Shown piece by piece: positions 26,608 through 34,237 of a DNA stretch of 64,000 nt. Source of the stretch: Pseudomonas farsensis (GTDB lineage: Bacteria > Pseudomonadota > Gammaproteobacteria > Pseudomonadales > Pseudomonadaceae); the NCBI RefSeq assembly GCF_014268805.2, contig NZ_JABWRF020000003.1:648501-712500 (forward strand), written 5' to 3'. A program made the position numbers and the translations under genes. Under the pieces are notes generated by a model. That model saw only the letters and a program-made list of their open reading frames with translations, had not been told where the DNA came from and searched no databases. How positions within the stretch are numbered: the stretch's first letter is position 1; each line of letters opens with the position of its first letter.

Positions 26608-26614
26608 CGCTGCG

Positions 26615-26926
26615 TCAAAGGGCGATACGCCCCAGCAGAATGTCGCGGAACATGGCGAAGTCACCGGCCAGGCTATACCACGGGTGGCTGAAGGTGGCAG
26701 GGCGGTTCTTTTCGAAAAAGAAGTGCCCCGCCCACGCAAAGCCGTAGCCGACCAGTGGCAGCAGCAGCAACAATGCCCACCGGCCACTGCCCAAGGCATA
26801 GGCGAACACGGCGATCACCAGCGCGGTGCCGACAAAGTGCAGGCGTCGGCAGGTGGGGTTGGCGTGCTCGCCCAGATAATAAGGGTAGAACTCGGCAAAA
26901 CTTCGGAACTGCGCGGTGTCGGTCAT
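26615..26926 (-). CDS. DUF962 (Mpo1-like) family membrane protein
   Basis: This 103-residue protein with two or three hydrophobic segments belongs to DUF962/Mpo1. The family pattern FAEFYPYYLGEHANPTCRRLH, the central LVGYGFAWAGHFFFEKNRPATF and HPWYSLAGDF are all present; histidines in these segments are conserved metal ligands in yeast Mpo1. ATG 26926 with a GGAAAG site is preferred over an in-frame ATG 42 bases earlier. Its stop lies only 7 bases from the end of the metallophosphoesterase remnant on the other strand, close to the presumed deletion edge. Confidence 0.88.
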   Translation of the reverse strand: MTDTAQFRSFAEFYPYYLGEHANPTCRRLHFVGTALVIAVFAYALGSGRWALLLLLPLVGYGFAWAGHFFFEKNRPATFSHPWYSLAGDFAMFRDILLGRIAL

Positions 26927-27082
26927 GGCGGGGCTTTCCGTATCTGCTGGTCGAAAAACAGGATACACGGCGTGGAGCCTGAAACGAGTCTAGAGTGACT
27001 GGGTACGCCGACCAGTGACAATAAGCGCCAATTGAGTATCCTTTCGATTCACCGCTTGAGCGGTCAGCACAAGAAGCCTGTC

Positions 27083-28129
27083 ATGAGTGAAAGAACCACG
27101 TCTGCCAGTTGGGCATCAGGGATCGTCAAGGCGCTTGAGCTTGAAGGGCTCGACTGCCCGAGCATGTTCAGGCAACTGGGGCTGGATTTTGCCGCCCTCG
27201 ACGACCCCGACGCACGCTTCCCCCAGGACGCCATGACCCGGCTGTGGCAGTTGGCAGTGGAGTTGTCCGGCAACGAAGCCATTGGCCTGAACATGGCCCG
27301 TGTGGTGCGCCCGGCCTCATTCCATGTGGTCGGCTATGCGTTGATGTCCAGCCGCACGCTGGCCGAAGGTTTTGACCGGCTGGTGCGCTATCAGCGCATC
27401 ATTGCCGAAAGCTCGGACCTGAGCTTTCGCCTGGGCCCGGAGGGCTACTCGCTGGTGCTTACAGTGCACGGCGATCACTTGCCGCCCACCCGCCATAGCG
27501 CCGAGGCGTCGCTTGCCTGCGCGCTGGCGCTGTGCACCTGGCTCAGTGGCCGGTCAATCCAGCCGCGGCGGGTGTTGATTCAGGGGCCGCAACCGAAGAA
27601 CGTCGAGCCGTACAAGGTCGCCTTCCACGCCCCCTTGGTGTTCGGCGCGGCCCATGACGCGCTGGTGTTCGAGCGCGCCGACATGGAGGCGCCGCTGCCC
27701 ACCGCCAACGAGGCCATGGCCGTGCTGCATGACCGCTTTGCCGGTGAGTACCTGGCGCGGTTTTCCGAGAGCCGGGTTACCCACCGCGTGCGCCAGGTGC
27801 TGTGCCGCATCCTGCCGCAAGGCGAGCCCAAGCGCGAGACCGTGGCGCAGGCCCTGCACCTGTCGCAGCGCACCTTGCAACGGCGTTTGCAGGATGAGGG
27901 CACCAGTTTCCAGACATTGCTCGACGACACCCGTCGCGAGCTTGCCGAGCAGTACCTGGCCCAGGCTTCCACCACGTTGCTCGAAACCGCGTACTTGCTG
28001 GGTTTTGCCGACCCGAGCAACTTCTACCGGGCGTTTCGTCGCTGGTTCGATGTCACCCCCAGCGAGTACCGCGCCCGGCTGGCGATCAGTGACGCCAGAA
28101 CGCCGGCATGCACAACACCAGCACCGTGA
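27083..28129 (+). CDS. AraC family transcriptional regulator
   Basis: This regulator has 348 residues from ATG 27083; an open frame extends to a TTG at 27032. The N-terminal arabinose-binding-regulator type domain (about 20-210) includes PASFHVVGYALMSS, and the C-terminal double helix-turn-helix (about 240-340) includes LHLSQRTLQRRLQDEGTSF and AYLLGFADPSNFYRAFRRWF. This architecture is typical of OruR/ArgR-like pseudomonad AraC regulators. The effector is not evident. Its 3' end overlaps the convergent trkH gene by 44 bases, which is unusual but clear in both frames. Confidence 0.92.
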   Translation: MSERTTSASWASGIVKALELEGLDCPSMFRQLGLDFAALDDPDARFPQDAMTRLWQLAVELSGNEAIGLNMARVVRPASFHVVGYALMSSRTLAEGFDRLVRYQRIIAESSDLSFRLGPEGYSLVLTVHGDHLPPTRHSAEASLACALALCTWLSGRSIQPRRVLIQGPQPKNVEPYKVAFHAPLVFGAAHDALVFERADMEAPLPTANEAMAVLHDRFAGEYLARFSESRVTHRVRQVLCRILPQGEPKRETVAQALHLSQRTLQRRLQDEGTSFQTLLDDTRRELAEQYLAQASTTLLETAYLLGFADPSNFYRAFRRWFDVTPSEYRARLAISDARTPACTTPAP

Positions 28130-29540
28130 TGATCTCAAGGCGGCCCAGCAACATGCCGCCGGCCAGGATCCACTTGGCGGCATCGGGCAGCGAGGCGAAG
28201 TTGCCGGCAGGGCCGATCACCTCGCCCAGGCCAGGCCCGACGCCGGATACGGTGCTGGCGGCGCCGGTCAGCGCGGTCATCCAGTCCAGGCCAAGCAGCG
28301 ACAGCAGCAGGGCGATGAGGGCGATGGTGGCGGCGAAGAAGAACGAGAACGTCAGGATGGAGCGCACGATTTCTTCGTCGAGGCGGTGACCGTTGTATTT
28401 CTGCTTGATCACCGCGCGCGGGTGGATCAGCTGGTTAAGGCTGGCCTTCAGCAGGGTGTAGGCGACCTGGAAGCGGAAAATCTTGATGCCGCCGGCCGTC
28501 GAGCCTGAGCACCCACCGATAAAGCCCAGGTAGAAGAACAGCATCAACGAGAAGTTGCCCCACAGGCTGTAGTCGCCCAAGGCAAAGCCTGTGGTGGTGA
28601 CCACCGAGGTGACGTTCAGCGCCACATGGCGCAGCGCATCCAGCCAGTGCAGGTTGGTGGTGGCCCAGTACCAGGTGCCGAGCACCACCCAGGTGGCAAG
28701 CAACAAGCCGAGAAAACCCTGCACCTGCTGGTCGCGGATCAGCGCCCGGCGGTTGCCACGCAAGGTCGACACATACAAGGTGAACGGCACGCTGCCCATG
28801 ATCATCACCACTACCGCCACCCAGTGCACCGCAGGCAGGTCCCATTTGGCCAGCGACTGGTCGGAGGTGGAGAAACCCCCGGTGGAGATCGCCGACATGG
28901 CATGGTTGATGGCATCGAACGGGTTCATCCCGGCCCACCAGAACGCCAGGCTGCCGAGTACGGTAATGCCCACATACACCGCGACAATGAACTTGGCGAC
29001 CATGTGCGAACGCGGCATGACTTTTTCGGAGCGGTCCGAGGATTCGGTCTGGAACAGGCGCATGCCGCCGATGCGCAGCAGCGGCAGGATGGCTACCGCC
29101 ATGCCGATGAAACCGATGCCGCCCAGCCAGTGCAGCATCGAGCGCCACATGAGGATGCCCGGCGACATGTTGTCCAACCCGCTGAGCACGGTCGAACCGG
29201 TGGCGGTGATGCCGGACATGCTTTCGAAGAAGGCGTCGGTGTAGCTGATGTGCTGGGTGAGCAGGAACGGCAGCGCGGCGAACACCCCGACCACCAGCCA
29301 GCTGCTGACGGTGAGCAGGTACATGTCGCGCGGGCGCAGGTGCACATGCTCGGGCCGCCCTGGCACCACCAGGCCCAGGCCTGCGAGGAAGGTGATCATG
29401 CTGGCCCAGAGGAATGACGGCATGTCGCCAGTGCGTTCGAAGATCACCAGCGTGGCCATGGGCACAACCATGCTCACAGCCAGGGTGATCAGGAAGATGC
29501 CGATGATGAAACCAATGATCCTTAAGGTCGGCAACGCCAT
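28086..29540 (-). CDS. trkH: TrkH family potassium uptake protein
   Basis: This is the membrane channel subunit of the Trk low-affinity potassium system, which works with cytoplasmic TrkA (not in the window). ATG 29540 gives 484 residues. Multiple membrane-pore-membrane repeats are visible, with the pore loops SGITATGSTVLSGLD, HAMSAISTGGFST, TTTGFALGDYS and ASTVSGVGPGLGE, where the conserved glycine of the selectivity filter sits. GGCSGSTAGGIKIFR is another TrkH landmark. The gene is convergent with, and overlaps, the AraC regulator. A longer frame starting at 29576 lacks support. Confidence 0.95.
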   Translation of the reverse strand: MALPTLRIIGFIIGIFLITLAVSMVVPMATLVIFERTGDMPSFLWASMITFLAGLGLVVPGRPEHVHLRPRDMYLLTVSSWLVVGVFAALPFLLTQHISYTDAFFESMSGITATGSTVLSGLDNMSPGILMWRSMLHWLGGIGFIGMAVAILPLLRIGGMRLFQTESSDRSEKVMPRSHMVAKFIVAVYVGITVLGSLAFWWAGMNPFDAINHAMSAISTGGFSTSDQSLAKWDLPAVHWVAVVVMIMGSVPFTLYVSTLRGNRRALIRDQQVQGFLGLLLATWVVLGTWYWATTNLHWLDALRHVALNVTSVVTTTGFALGDYSLWGNFSLMLFFYLGFIGGCSGSTAGGIKIFRFQVAYTLLKASLNQLIHPRAVIKQKYNGHRLDEEIVRSILTFSFFFAATIALIALLLSLLGLDWMTALTGAASTVSGVGPGLGEVIGPAGNFASLPDAAKWILAGGMLLGRLEIITVLVLCMPAFWRH

Positions 29541-29617
29541 GTGATCTGCTCTGACTCGAAACGGAAAGGGCGCCATTCTACCTGTGGGTCAGGTGTTGTA
29601 AACGCACGATTGGCGCA

Positions 29618-29640
29618 TCGTGGGGCAAGCTCGCTCCCAC
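29618..29640. repeat. solitary REP-like element
   Basis: A single copy of the GGGGCAAGC-TCGCTCCCAC type lies between trkH and the nitroreductase gene. It matches the arms of the doublets at 45615-45704 and 57840-57943, but no inverted partner is present nearby. Confidence 0.6.
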
Positions 29641-29697
29641 GTGATGGGCGGGTTGGTGCAGAATGTCGGCACTTTCAATCTGCCAGGAGGGTAGCCG

Positions 29698-30255
29698 ATG
29701 GAGGCTCTCGACGCATTGCTCAACCGTGTTTCCGTGCCGCGCCTGACCGAACCTGCCCCCAACGCTGCGCAGCGCGAGGGGTTGTTCCAGGCAGCGCTGC
29801 GGGCGCCGGACCACGGCCAATTGCGCCCATGGCGTTTTCTGACTATCGAAGGGCAGGGCCGCGAGCGGCTCGGCGAGCTGTTTGCACAAGCGCTGCAGGC
29901 CAAAGGCGATGCCAGCCCGGCCGCACTGGACAAAGCTCGCGCCATGCCGCTGCGTGCGCCGTTGCTGATTGTGGTGGTGGCAACGTTGCAGGATCACTTC
30001 AAGGTGCCCAAGTCCGAGCAGCGCCTGGCTGCCGGCTGCGCCGCCCATGGCATTTTGATTGCTGCCCATGCCCAAGGTATTGGCGCGGTGTGGCGCACGG
30101 GTGACATGGCCTTTGATGCGCATGTGCATCAAGGGTTGGGGTTGGCTGACAACGAAGAATTGATCGGTTATCTGTACGTCGGCACGCCGCTCGCCGAGCC
30201 GCGTACCCCGCCGGTGCTTAAGACCGAGGATTTCGTTGCGCCCTGGGGGGAGTGA
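29698..30255 (+). CDS. nitroreductase family protein (YdjA-like)
   Basis: This FMN-dependent oxidoreductase has 185 residues, the short single-domain form seen in E. coli YdjA. Arg/Ser/Pro-rich FMN-contacting residues occur near the N-terminus (ALRAPDHGQLRPWRF), the middle helix has AAGCAAHGILIAAHAQGIGAVWRTGDMAF, and GYLYVGTP completes the flavin site. An AGGAGG-like site lies before ATG 29698. The substrate is unknown for most YdjA proteins. A long REP-rich gap follows. Confidence 0.92.
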   Translation: MEALDALLNRVSVPRLTEPAPNAAQREGLFQAALRAPDHGQLRPWRFLTIEGQGRERLGELFAQALQAKGDASPAALDKARAMPLRAPLLIVVVATLQDHFKVPKSEQRLAAGCAAHGILIAAHAQGIGAVWRTGDMAFDAHVHQGLGLADNEELIGYLYVGTPLAEPRTPPVLKTEDFVAPWGE

Positions 30256-30392
30256 TCGGGATTGTGAGAGCGGGGCGCGCTTTGGGGTTTGTGCAAACCT
30301 GCTCCGGCCTCATCGCAGGCTGGCGCCAGCTCTCATAGAACAAACGCTAACTATCTGATTTACATGGATAACGTGGGAGCGGGCTTGCTCGG

Positions 30393-30437
30393 TGCCCAGT
30401 TCTCTGCGCGACAGCGCAGCCCGGAAGGGCTGGGTGA
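30393..30437 (+). repeat. 45-bp dispersed intergenic repeat, copy 1
   Basis: This segment contains GCAGCCCGGAAGG and is found again in reverse orientation at 47321-47365 with only a few differences. It is not one of the usual REP arms. Both copies lie in REP-rich gaps. Confidence 0.65.
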
Positions 30438-30488
30438 TCTCCCACGGAATGTGGCTTGTCGCTATATCGGTGCCGTTTGACGCGGTCA

Positions 30489-30603
30489 GTGTAGGAGCGG
30501 CCTTGTGTCGCGATGGGCTGCGAAGCAGCCCCAGCGATTCTGGTGGGTGCACAGATCCTGGGGCTGCTTCGCAGCCCATCGCGACACAAGGCCGCTCCTA
30601 CAC
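30489..30603. repeat. perfect 44-bp inverted REP pair (REPIN), TGTAGGAGCGGCCTTGTG family
   Basis: Arms 30489-30532 and 30560-30603 are exact reverse complements over 44 bases with a 27-base spacer. The outer ends carry the same TGTAGGAGCGGCCTTGTG core as the doublet at 21076-21192. Perfect identity suggests recent spread or ongoing gene conversion. Confidence 0.92.
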
Positions 30604-30736
30604 AATCAAAAGCGACTTGCCCGAAACCATAGAATCTCCCACAGGGATCTGAGCCAGCCATCAATATCGGCGCTCGGCGCGTTCTCTCTGGGAGCTGGCG
30701 GCAGCCTGCGATAAGGCCCTCAACGGGGCTGCAGGA

Positions 30737-32080
30737 TCACAGGCTGGTTTCGGCCTTCAGGGGCAATTCCAGCGTCGCGACAAACCCGCCCTGCGGGTGA
30801 TTGCCGAAGGTCAGGCTGCCGCCATGGCGTTCTACCGCCTTGCGGGCAATCGCAAGTCCCAGCCCGTGCCCCGGTGCTTCCTGCCCAGGCGCCCGGTAGA
30901 ACGGTTCGCCCAACTGCGCCAGATGCTCCGCCGCCACCCCTGGCCCGTGATCACGCACGCTCACCACGATGCGCTCCGCCTCGCGGCTGGCGTGGATTTC
31001 GATCGGCTGCCCGCTTGGGTTGAAGCGCAGGGCATTACGCACCAGGTTGTCCACCGCGCGCTCGATCAGCGTTGGCCAGCCCTGCAGGGTCAGGCCCGGC
31101 TGCGCCTCCAAGCGCACGTCCTGATCGGCGGCGCTTAGCTGGGCGTCCTTGCGCACGCTGCCCAACAGCGCATTGAGGTCGACCGGCTCCGCATGGGCCT
31201 GCTCGGCATCAACCCGGGCCAACTCCAGGATTTCGCTGATCAACGCCTCCAGGCGGTCGCATTCACGGGTCAGGCGGGGCCACAGGGCCTGGCGTTGTTC
31301 AGGTTCGGCGCGCTCGGCCAGCGCCAGGGCAATGCGCAGGCGTGCCAGTGGTGAGCGCAGCTCGTGGGAAACATCGCGCAGCAGCTGGCGCTGGCTGCTG
31401 ATCAGGCTCTGCAGGCGGGCCCCCATCTTGTTGAAGTCGTTGGCCAGCACGCCGAACTCATCACGCCGCACCGCCAGGCGCGCCAGGCTGTTCTGCTGGT
31501 AGCTGGCCTGGCCAAGGTCGTGCACCGCACCGCGCAGGCGGCTCAGTGGGCGGGTGATCGAGAGGGTCACCAGCAGGCTGAACAACGTCAGTACCACCAG
31601 GGCGATGCCCAGTGCGCTCAACGGCCAGATCAGGCTTTCGCGGTGCCAGGCCTCAAGCTCGGGGTGTGGAATACGGTAGATCAGCAGGTAGGTTTCGCCG
31701 CTGCTGGGGCTTGTGTATTCCTCGGTCAGGCGGCGCCACGGCAGGCGCCGCTCATCGTTGTGCTGGCGCGCCTCAAAGGCTGCGGCGCGGCGCGGGAAGG
31801 TGCCCGGCACTACGGCCTCGCCGCTGTCGTCCAGCACCTGCACGTCGATCTTGTAGCGCTGCTTGCGCCGCTCCAGAAACCGCTGCGAGGCATCCAGGCC
31901 TTCTTGCTCGTAGTGCTGCACCCAGCGGCTGGCGAGGGTGTTCAGGCCTGGGTGGCGGCTGAGGATCCAGGTGTCCTGGTTGAGCATGTGGCCCAGCAGG
32001 ATCGACAGGCCCGCAACCAGGGCGATGGCCAGCCAGAAGCTGGCCAGGATGCGCCAGAACAGTGAACGCAAGAGCAGCAC
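30737..32080 (-). CDS. two-component sensor histidine kinase (CpxA-like)
   Basis: This inner-membrane sensor has 447 residues. A transmembrane helix at about 5-30 is followed by a periplasmic domain to about 140, a second helix near 143-170, a HAMP linker, the HisKA box DVSHELRSPLARLRIAL with the phosphorylated His near residue 240, and an HATPase domain with DNLVRNALRFN and DHGPGVA. The gene is last in a minus-strand unit with the response regulator and a cpxP-like gene, the arrangement of the Cpx envelope-stress system. The kinase and regulator are separated by the cpxP-like gene. Confidence 0.93.
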   Translation of the reverse strand: MLLLRSLFWRILASFWLAIALVAGLSILLGHMLNQDTWILSRHPGLNTLASRWVQHYEQEGLDASQRFLERRKQRYKIDVQVLDDSGEAVVPGTFPRRAAAFEARQHNDERRLPWRRLTEEYTSPSSGETYLLIYRIPHPELEAWHRESLIWPLSALGIALVVLTLFSLLVTLSITRPLSRLRGAVHDLGQASYQQNSLARLAVRRDEFGVLANDFNKMGARLQSLISSQRQLLRDVSHELRSPLARLRIALALAERAEPEQRQALWPRLTRECDRLEALISEILELARVDAEQAHAEPVDLNALLGSVRKDAQLSAADQDVRLEAQPGLTLQGWPTLIERAVDNLVRNALRFNPSGQPIEIHASREAERIVVSVRDHGPGVAAEHLAQLGEPFYRAPGQEAPGHGLGLAIARKAVERHGGSLTFGNHPQGGFVATLELPLKAETSL

Positions 32081-32140
32081 CTCCAGGAAATGGCAAAAGC
32101 CCGGCCCGCAAGGGTGCGGGCCGGGCGTTGGGTTGACAGC

Positions 32141-32557
32141 TTACTGGGCCTTGGCGGCTTTTTCAGCTTTCCAGGCCTGGAACTCTTTCCATTCAGCCTT
32201 GCGTGCAGCACGTTCTTTTTGCAGCTCGTCGAACTTCTTCTGCTGGTCAGGCTTGAGCAGGGCGCGGATCTGGCCGTCGGCCTTGTCGTGGCTGGCCTTG
32301 ATTTCATCCTGCATGGCTTTCTGGTCGGCTGCCGGCAGCTTGTCGAGGTAGCGCTGGGTGATGTCGCGGCGCTGCTTCATCTGCTCGCCCATCAGCTTGC
32401 CGACTTGCTCGCGCTGGTCGCGGGTCAGGTCGAGCTGGGCAAACGCTGCGCCACCGCGGTGATGCGGGCCGTCGTGGCGTGGGCCACCTTCAGGCATGGC
32501 CATGGCAACGGTCGGCAGGGCAGCGGCGAACATCAGGGCGATAAGGGTCTTGCGCAT
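32141..32557 (-). CDS. Spy/CpxP family periplasmic protein
   Basis: This 138-residue periplasmic protein has a signal peptide ending VAMA near residue 20, a His/Gly-rich stretch (PRHDGPHHRGG), then helices with two LTxxQ-type motifs (DLTRDQREQVGKLM and LLKPDQQKKFDEL), the hallmark of CpxP/Spy chaperones. In E. coli CpxP damps the sensor kinase and delivers misfolded proteins for degradation. Here it sits between the regulator and kinase genes. A CpxR-like box lies 81-96 bases upstream of its start, which fits independent induction by the cognate regulator. Confidence 0.9.
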   Translation of the reverse strand: MRKTLIALMFAAALPTVAMAMPEGGPRHDGPHHRGGAAFAQLDLTRDQREQVGKLMGEQMKQRRDITQRYLDKLPAADQKAMQDEIKASHDKADGQIRALLKPDQQKKFDELQKERAARKAEWKEFQAWKAEKAAKAQ

Positions 32558-32637
32558 GGTGTCTCTCCTGTCATGGGCCGGTTGTTACCGGATGAGCCCA
32601 GTTTAGGGAGATCAAGGTCAAGCGCGGTCAGGCGAGG

Positions 32638-32653
32638 GTAAAGGCTGGGTAAA
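32638..32653 (+). promoter_or_regulatory. candidate CpxR box upstream of the cpxP-like gene
   Basis: GTAAA occurs at 32638-32642 and 32649-32653, separated by 6 bases (11-base period). The E. coli CpxR site is two GTAAA units with about 5 bases between. It lies 81 bases upstream of the cpxP-like start, on the strand opposite to the gene. Confidence 0.4.
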
Positions 32654-32660
32654 GACCAGT

Positions 32661-32744
32661 TGCAAGTTTCTAGCGGCTAGCTGCAAGAAAAGGCAGTTGT
32701 GCGCAGGGCCGCTTTCTCTTGCAGCTAGCTGCTAGAAGCTTGCA
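32661..32744. repeat. long imperfect inverted repeat between regulator and cpxP-like gene
   Basis: Arms 32661-32690 and 32715-32744 are 30 bases each with three mismatches and contain GCTAGCTGCAAG. It could fold into a strong hairpin in the transcript between the response regulator and the cpxP-like gene, either ending the upstream message or stabilising its 3' end. The arms do not match the other REP families of the window. Confidence 0.75.
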
Positions 32745-32751
32745 GCTGCGC

Positions 32752-33429
32752 TCAAAGGGCGTAGTAGTAGCCACGGCTGCGCAGGGCGATGATGCGCGGG
32801 CGGCCGTCGGCGTGGGGGCCGACCTTTTTGCGCAGGTTGCTCACATGCATGTCCAGGCTGCGGTCATACAGTGTCAGCTTGCGGCCCAGGCCGATCTGCG
32901 CCAGTTCCTGCTTGTCCAGCGGCTCGCCGGGCTGGCGCAGCAGCGCTTCGAGAATGCGGCTTTCGGAAAGTGTCAGGGTCATCTCGCGCTCATCGATGCT
33001 GACCACGCCACGCACCGGGCTGAACACCAGGTCGCCCACCTCGACCTGAGTGGTCGGCGCGCTCGGGTGGCTGCGGCGCAGAACGGCGCGCAGGCGCGCA
33101 GTGAGTTCGCGCGGGTCGCAAGGTTTGGCCAGGTAGTCGTCGGCGCCCAGCTCAAGGCCCAGTATGCGGTCCAGCGGTTCGCCGCGGGCCGAGAGCATCA
33201 GCACCGGCAGCTCGGCATGCTCGCTGCGCAGTTGCTTGAGCAGCTCAAGGCCACTGCCATCGGGCAACATGACATCCAGTACCACGGCCGCCGGAGCCTG
33301 GGCAGCCAAAGCCTGACGCGCGCTCATGCCATCGTGGCAGGCGCGTACCGCAAAACCTTCCTGGGTCAGCCAGCTGCCGAGCAGCTCGCATAACTCCTGG
33401 TCATCATCAATCAGTAACAGCTCGCTCAT
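32752..33429 (-). CDS. response regulator transcription factor (CpxR/OmpR family)
   Basis: This 225-residue regulator has a receiver domain with the acidic triad DDD at 8-10, the phospho-acceptor Asp52 in VVLDVMLPDGSG, and the conserved Lys in YLAKPCDPREL. A winged-helix DNA-binding domain follows from about 128, with SESRILEALLRQPGEPLDKQELAQIGLGRKLTLYDRSLDMHVSNLRKKVG. The domain order is that of OmpR/CpxR proteins. It starts 7 bases after the upstream coiled-coil membrane gene, so both are likely in one transcript with the cpxP-like and kinase genes. Confidence 0.94.
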   Translation of the reverse strand: MSELLLIDDDQELCELLGSWLTQEGFAVRACHDGMSARQALAAQAPAAVVLDVMLPDGSGLELLKQLRSEHAELPVLMLSARGEPLDRILGLELGADDYLAKPCDPRELTARLRAVLRRSHPSAPTTQVEVGDLVFSPVRGVVSIDEREMTLTLSESRILEALLRQPGEPLDKQELAQIGLGRKLTLYDRSLDMHVSNLRKKVGPHADGRPRIIALRSRGYYYAL

Positions 33430-33436
33430 GTCTCAC

Positions 33437-33829
33437 TCAATTAAACCATTGACGGCGTCTTCTGTGTCCGCCGCTGGCTAAGATACCGCAGACCAGCGAC
33501 AACAGTGCAACGCCTGAACCGATCAGGAACCATTGTTGTTGGTCGGTGAGCAGCCGCTGGGGGGTGCCGGCACCTGCCTGCAGCTCCTTGATAGCCAGCT
33601 TCATGCGCTGGTTTTCCTGGCGCAGGCGGGCCAGTTGGGCGCTTTCGCGCTCGCTGTCCTGGCTCTGCAACTGCTGGGTCAGCGCGCTGCGCTGTTTTTC
33701 GCTTTCTTCAAGGCGCTGTTGCAGTTCGGTGATCCGCGCACCGGCTTCCAGTGACAACGGCTGTTGGGCGCTGGCCAGCGGAGAAAGCAGTAACAGGCTA
33801 AGCAGGAGGAACATCGGACCTTGACGCAT
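33437..33829 (-). CDS. membrane-anchored coiled-coil protein of unknown function (C-terminus like YgiM/TIGR04211)
   Basis: This 130-residue protein has an N-terminal signal sequence (FLLLSLLLLSPLASAQ), a predicted coiled coil at about 30-85 (ITELQQRLEESEKQ ... LARLRQENQRMKLAIKEL) and a C-terminal transmembrane helix followed by a basic tail (WFLIGSGVALLSLVCGILASGG, then HRRRRQ). That layout resembles YgiM-type SH3 proteins but the SH3 domain is missing. The AGGAG site 6 bases before ATG 33829 supports the start. Its position just upstream of the response regulator suggests an envelope role, but no function is known to me. Confidence 0.75.
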   Translation of the reverse strand: MRQGPMFLLLSLLLLSPLASAQQPLSLEAGARITELQQRLEESEKQRSALTQQLQSQDSERESAQLARLRQENQRMKLAIKELQAGAGTPQRLLTDQQQWFLIGSGVALLSLVCGILASGGHRRRRQWFN

Positions 33830-33899
33830 TGGAACTCCTGGATCGAATCGGTTCAGGAGGTTGTCGGCCGTTTGTCAGAATAAATGAATACGGCAACAC

Positions 33900-33929
33900 C
33901 CCATTCGCCCCGCAGGCAGGGCGAATGGG
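33900..33929 (-). terminator. candidate terminator hairpin downstream of yciI-like gene
   Basis: CCCATTCGCCC and GGGCGAATGGG (33900-33910, 33919-33929) form a perfect 11-base stem with an 8-base loop, 7 bases past the stop of the minus-strand yciI gene. A clean U-run is absent, so efficiency is uncertain. Confidence 0.5.
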
Positions 33930-33936
33930 CGGCGGG

Positions 33937-34236
33937 TTACGGCAGAACCTGCTTGAATGGCTTGACCACGACCTTGTCGTACACGCCAGCAGCAATGTAA
34001 GGGTCGGCGTCAGCCCAGGCTTGGGCGGCGGCCAGCGAGTCGAATTCGGCGACGATCAGGCTGCCGCTGAAACCGGCTTCGCCTGGGTCGTTGCTGTCGA
34101 TGGCCGGGTGCGGGCCTGCCAGCACCACACGGCCTTCGGCCTTGAGCTGCTGCAGGCGTTCGATGTGCGCCGGGCGCGCAGCCAGGCGTTTTTCCAGGGA
34201 GTTGGCGACGTCGCTGGCGATGATGGCGTAGAGCAT
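33937..34236 (-). CDS. YciI family protein
   Basis: This 99-residue ferredoxin-like-fold protein belongs to the YciI/YCII family. It shows the ARPAHIERLQQLKAEGRVVLAGPHPA pattern with the conserved His, then GSLIVAEFDSLAAAQAWADADPYIAAGVYDKVVVKPF with the DPY signature. Some relatives act as muconolactone isomerase-like enzymes, but YciI itself has no settled function. Its ATG lies one base after the stop of yciB, the conserved yciB-yciI order, so the two are co-transcribed. Confidence 0.92.
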   Translation of the reverse strand: MLYAIIASDVANSLEKRLAARPAHIERLQQLKAEGRVVLAGPHPAIDSNDPGEAGFSGSLIVAEFDSLAAAQAWADADPYIAAGVYDKVVVKPFKQVLP

Positions 34237-34237
34237 G

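Larger units (their letters stand above)
30256..30736. repeat. REP-rich intergenic region
   Basis: This 481-base gap holds no convincing gene. It is a mosaic of repeats: a family-2 copy (GGCCTCATCGCAGGCT type) at 30306-30335 with an inverted partner at 30690-30718; a 45-base element at 30393-30437 shared with 47321-47365; and a perfect inverted pair at 30489-30603. Short open frames across it translate repeat sequence only. It separates the nitroreductase gene from the convergent histidine kinase gene. Confidence 0.85.
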
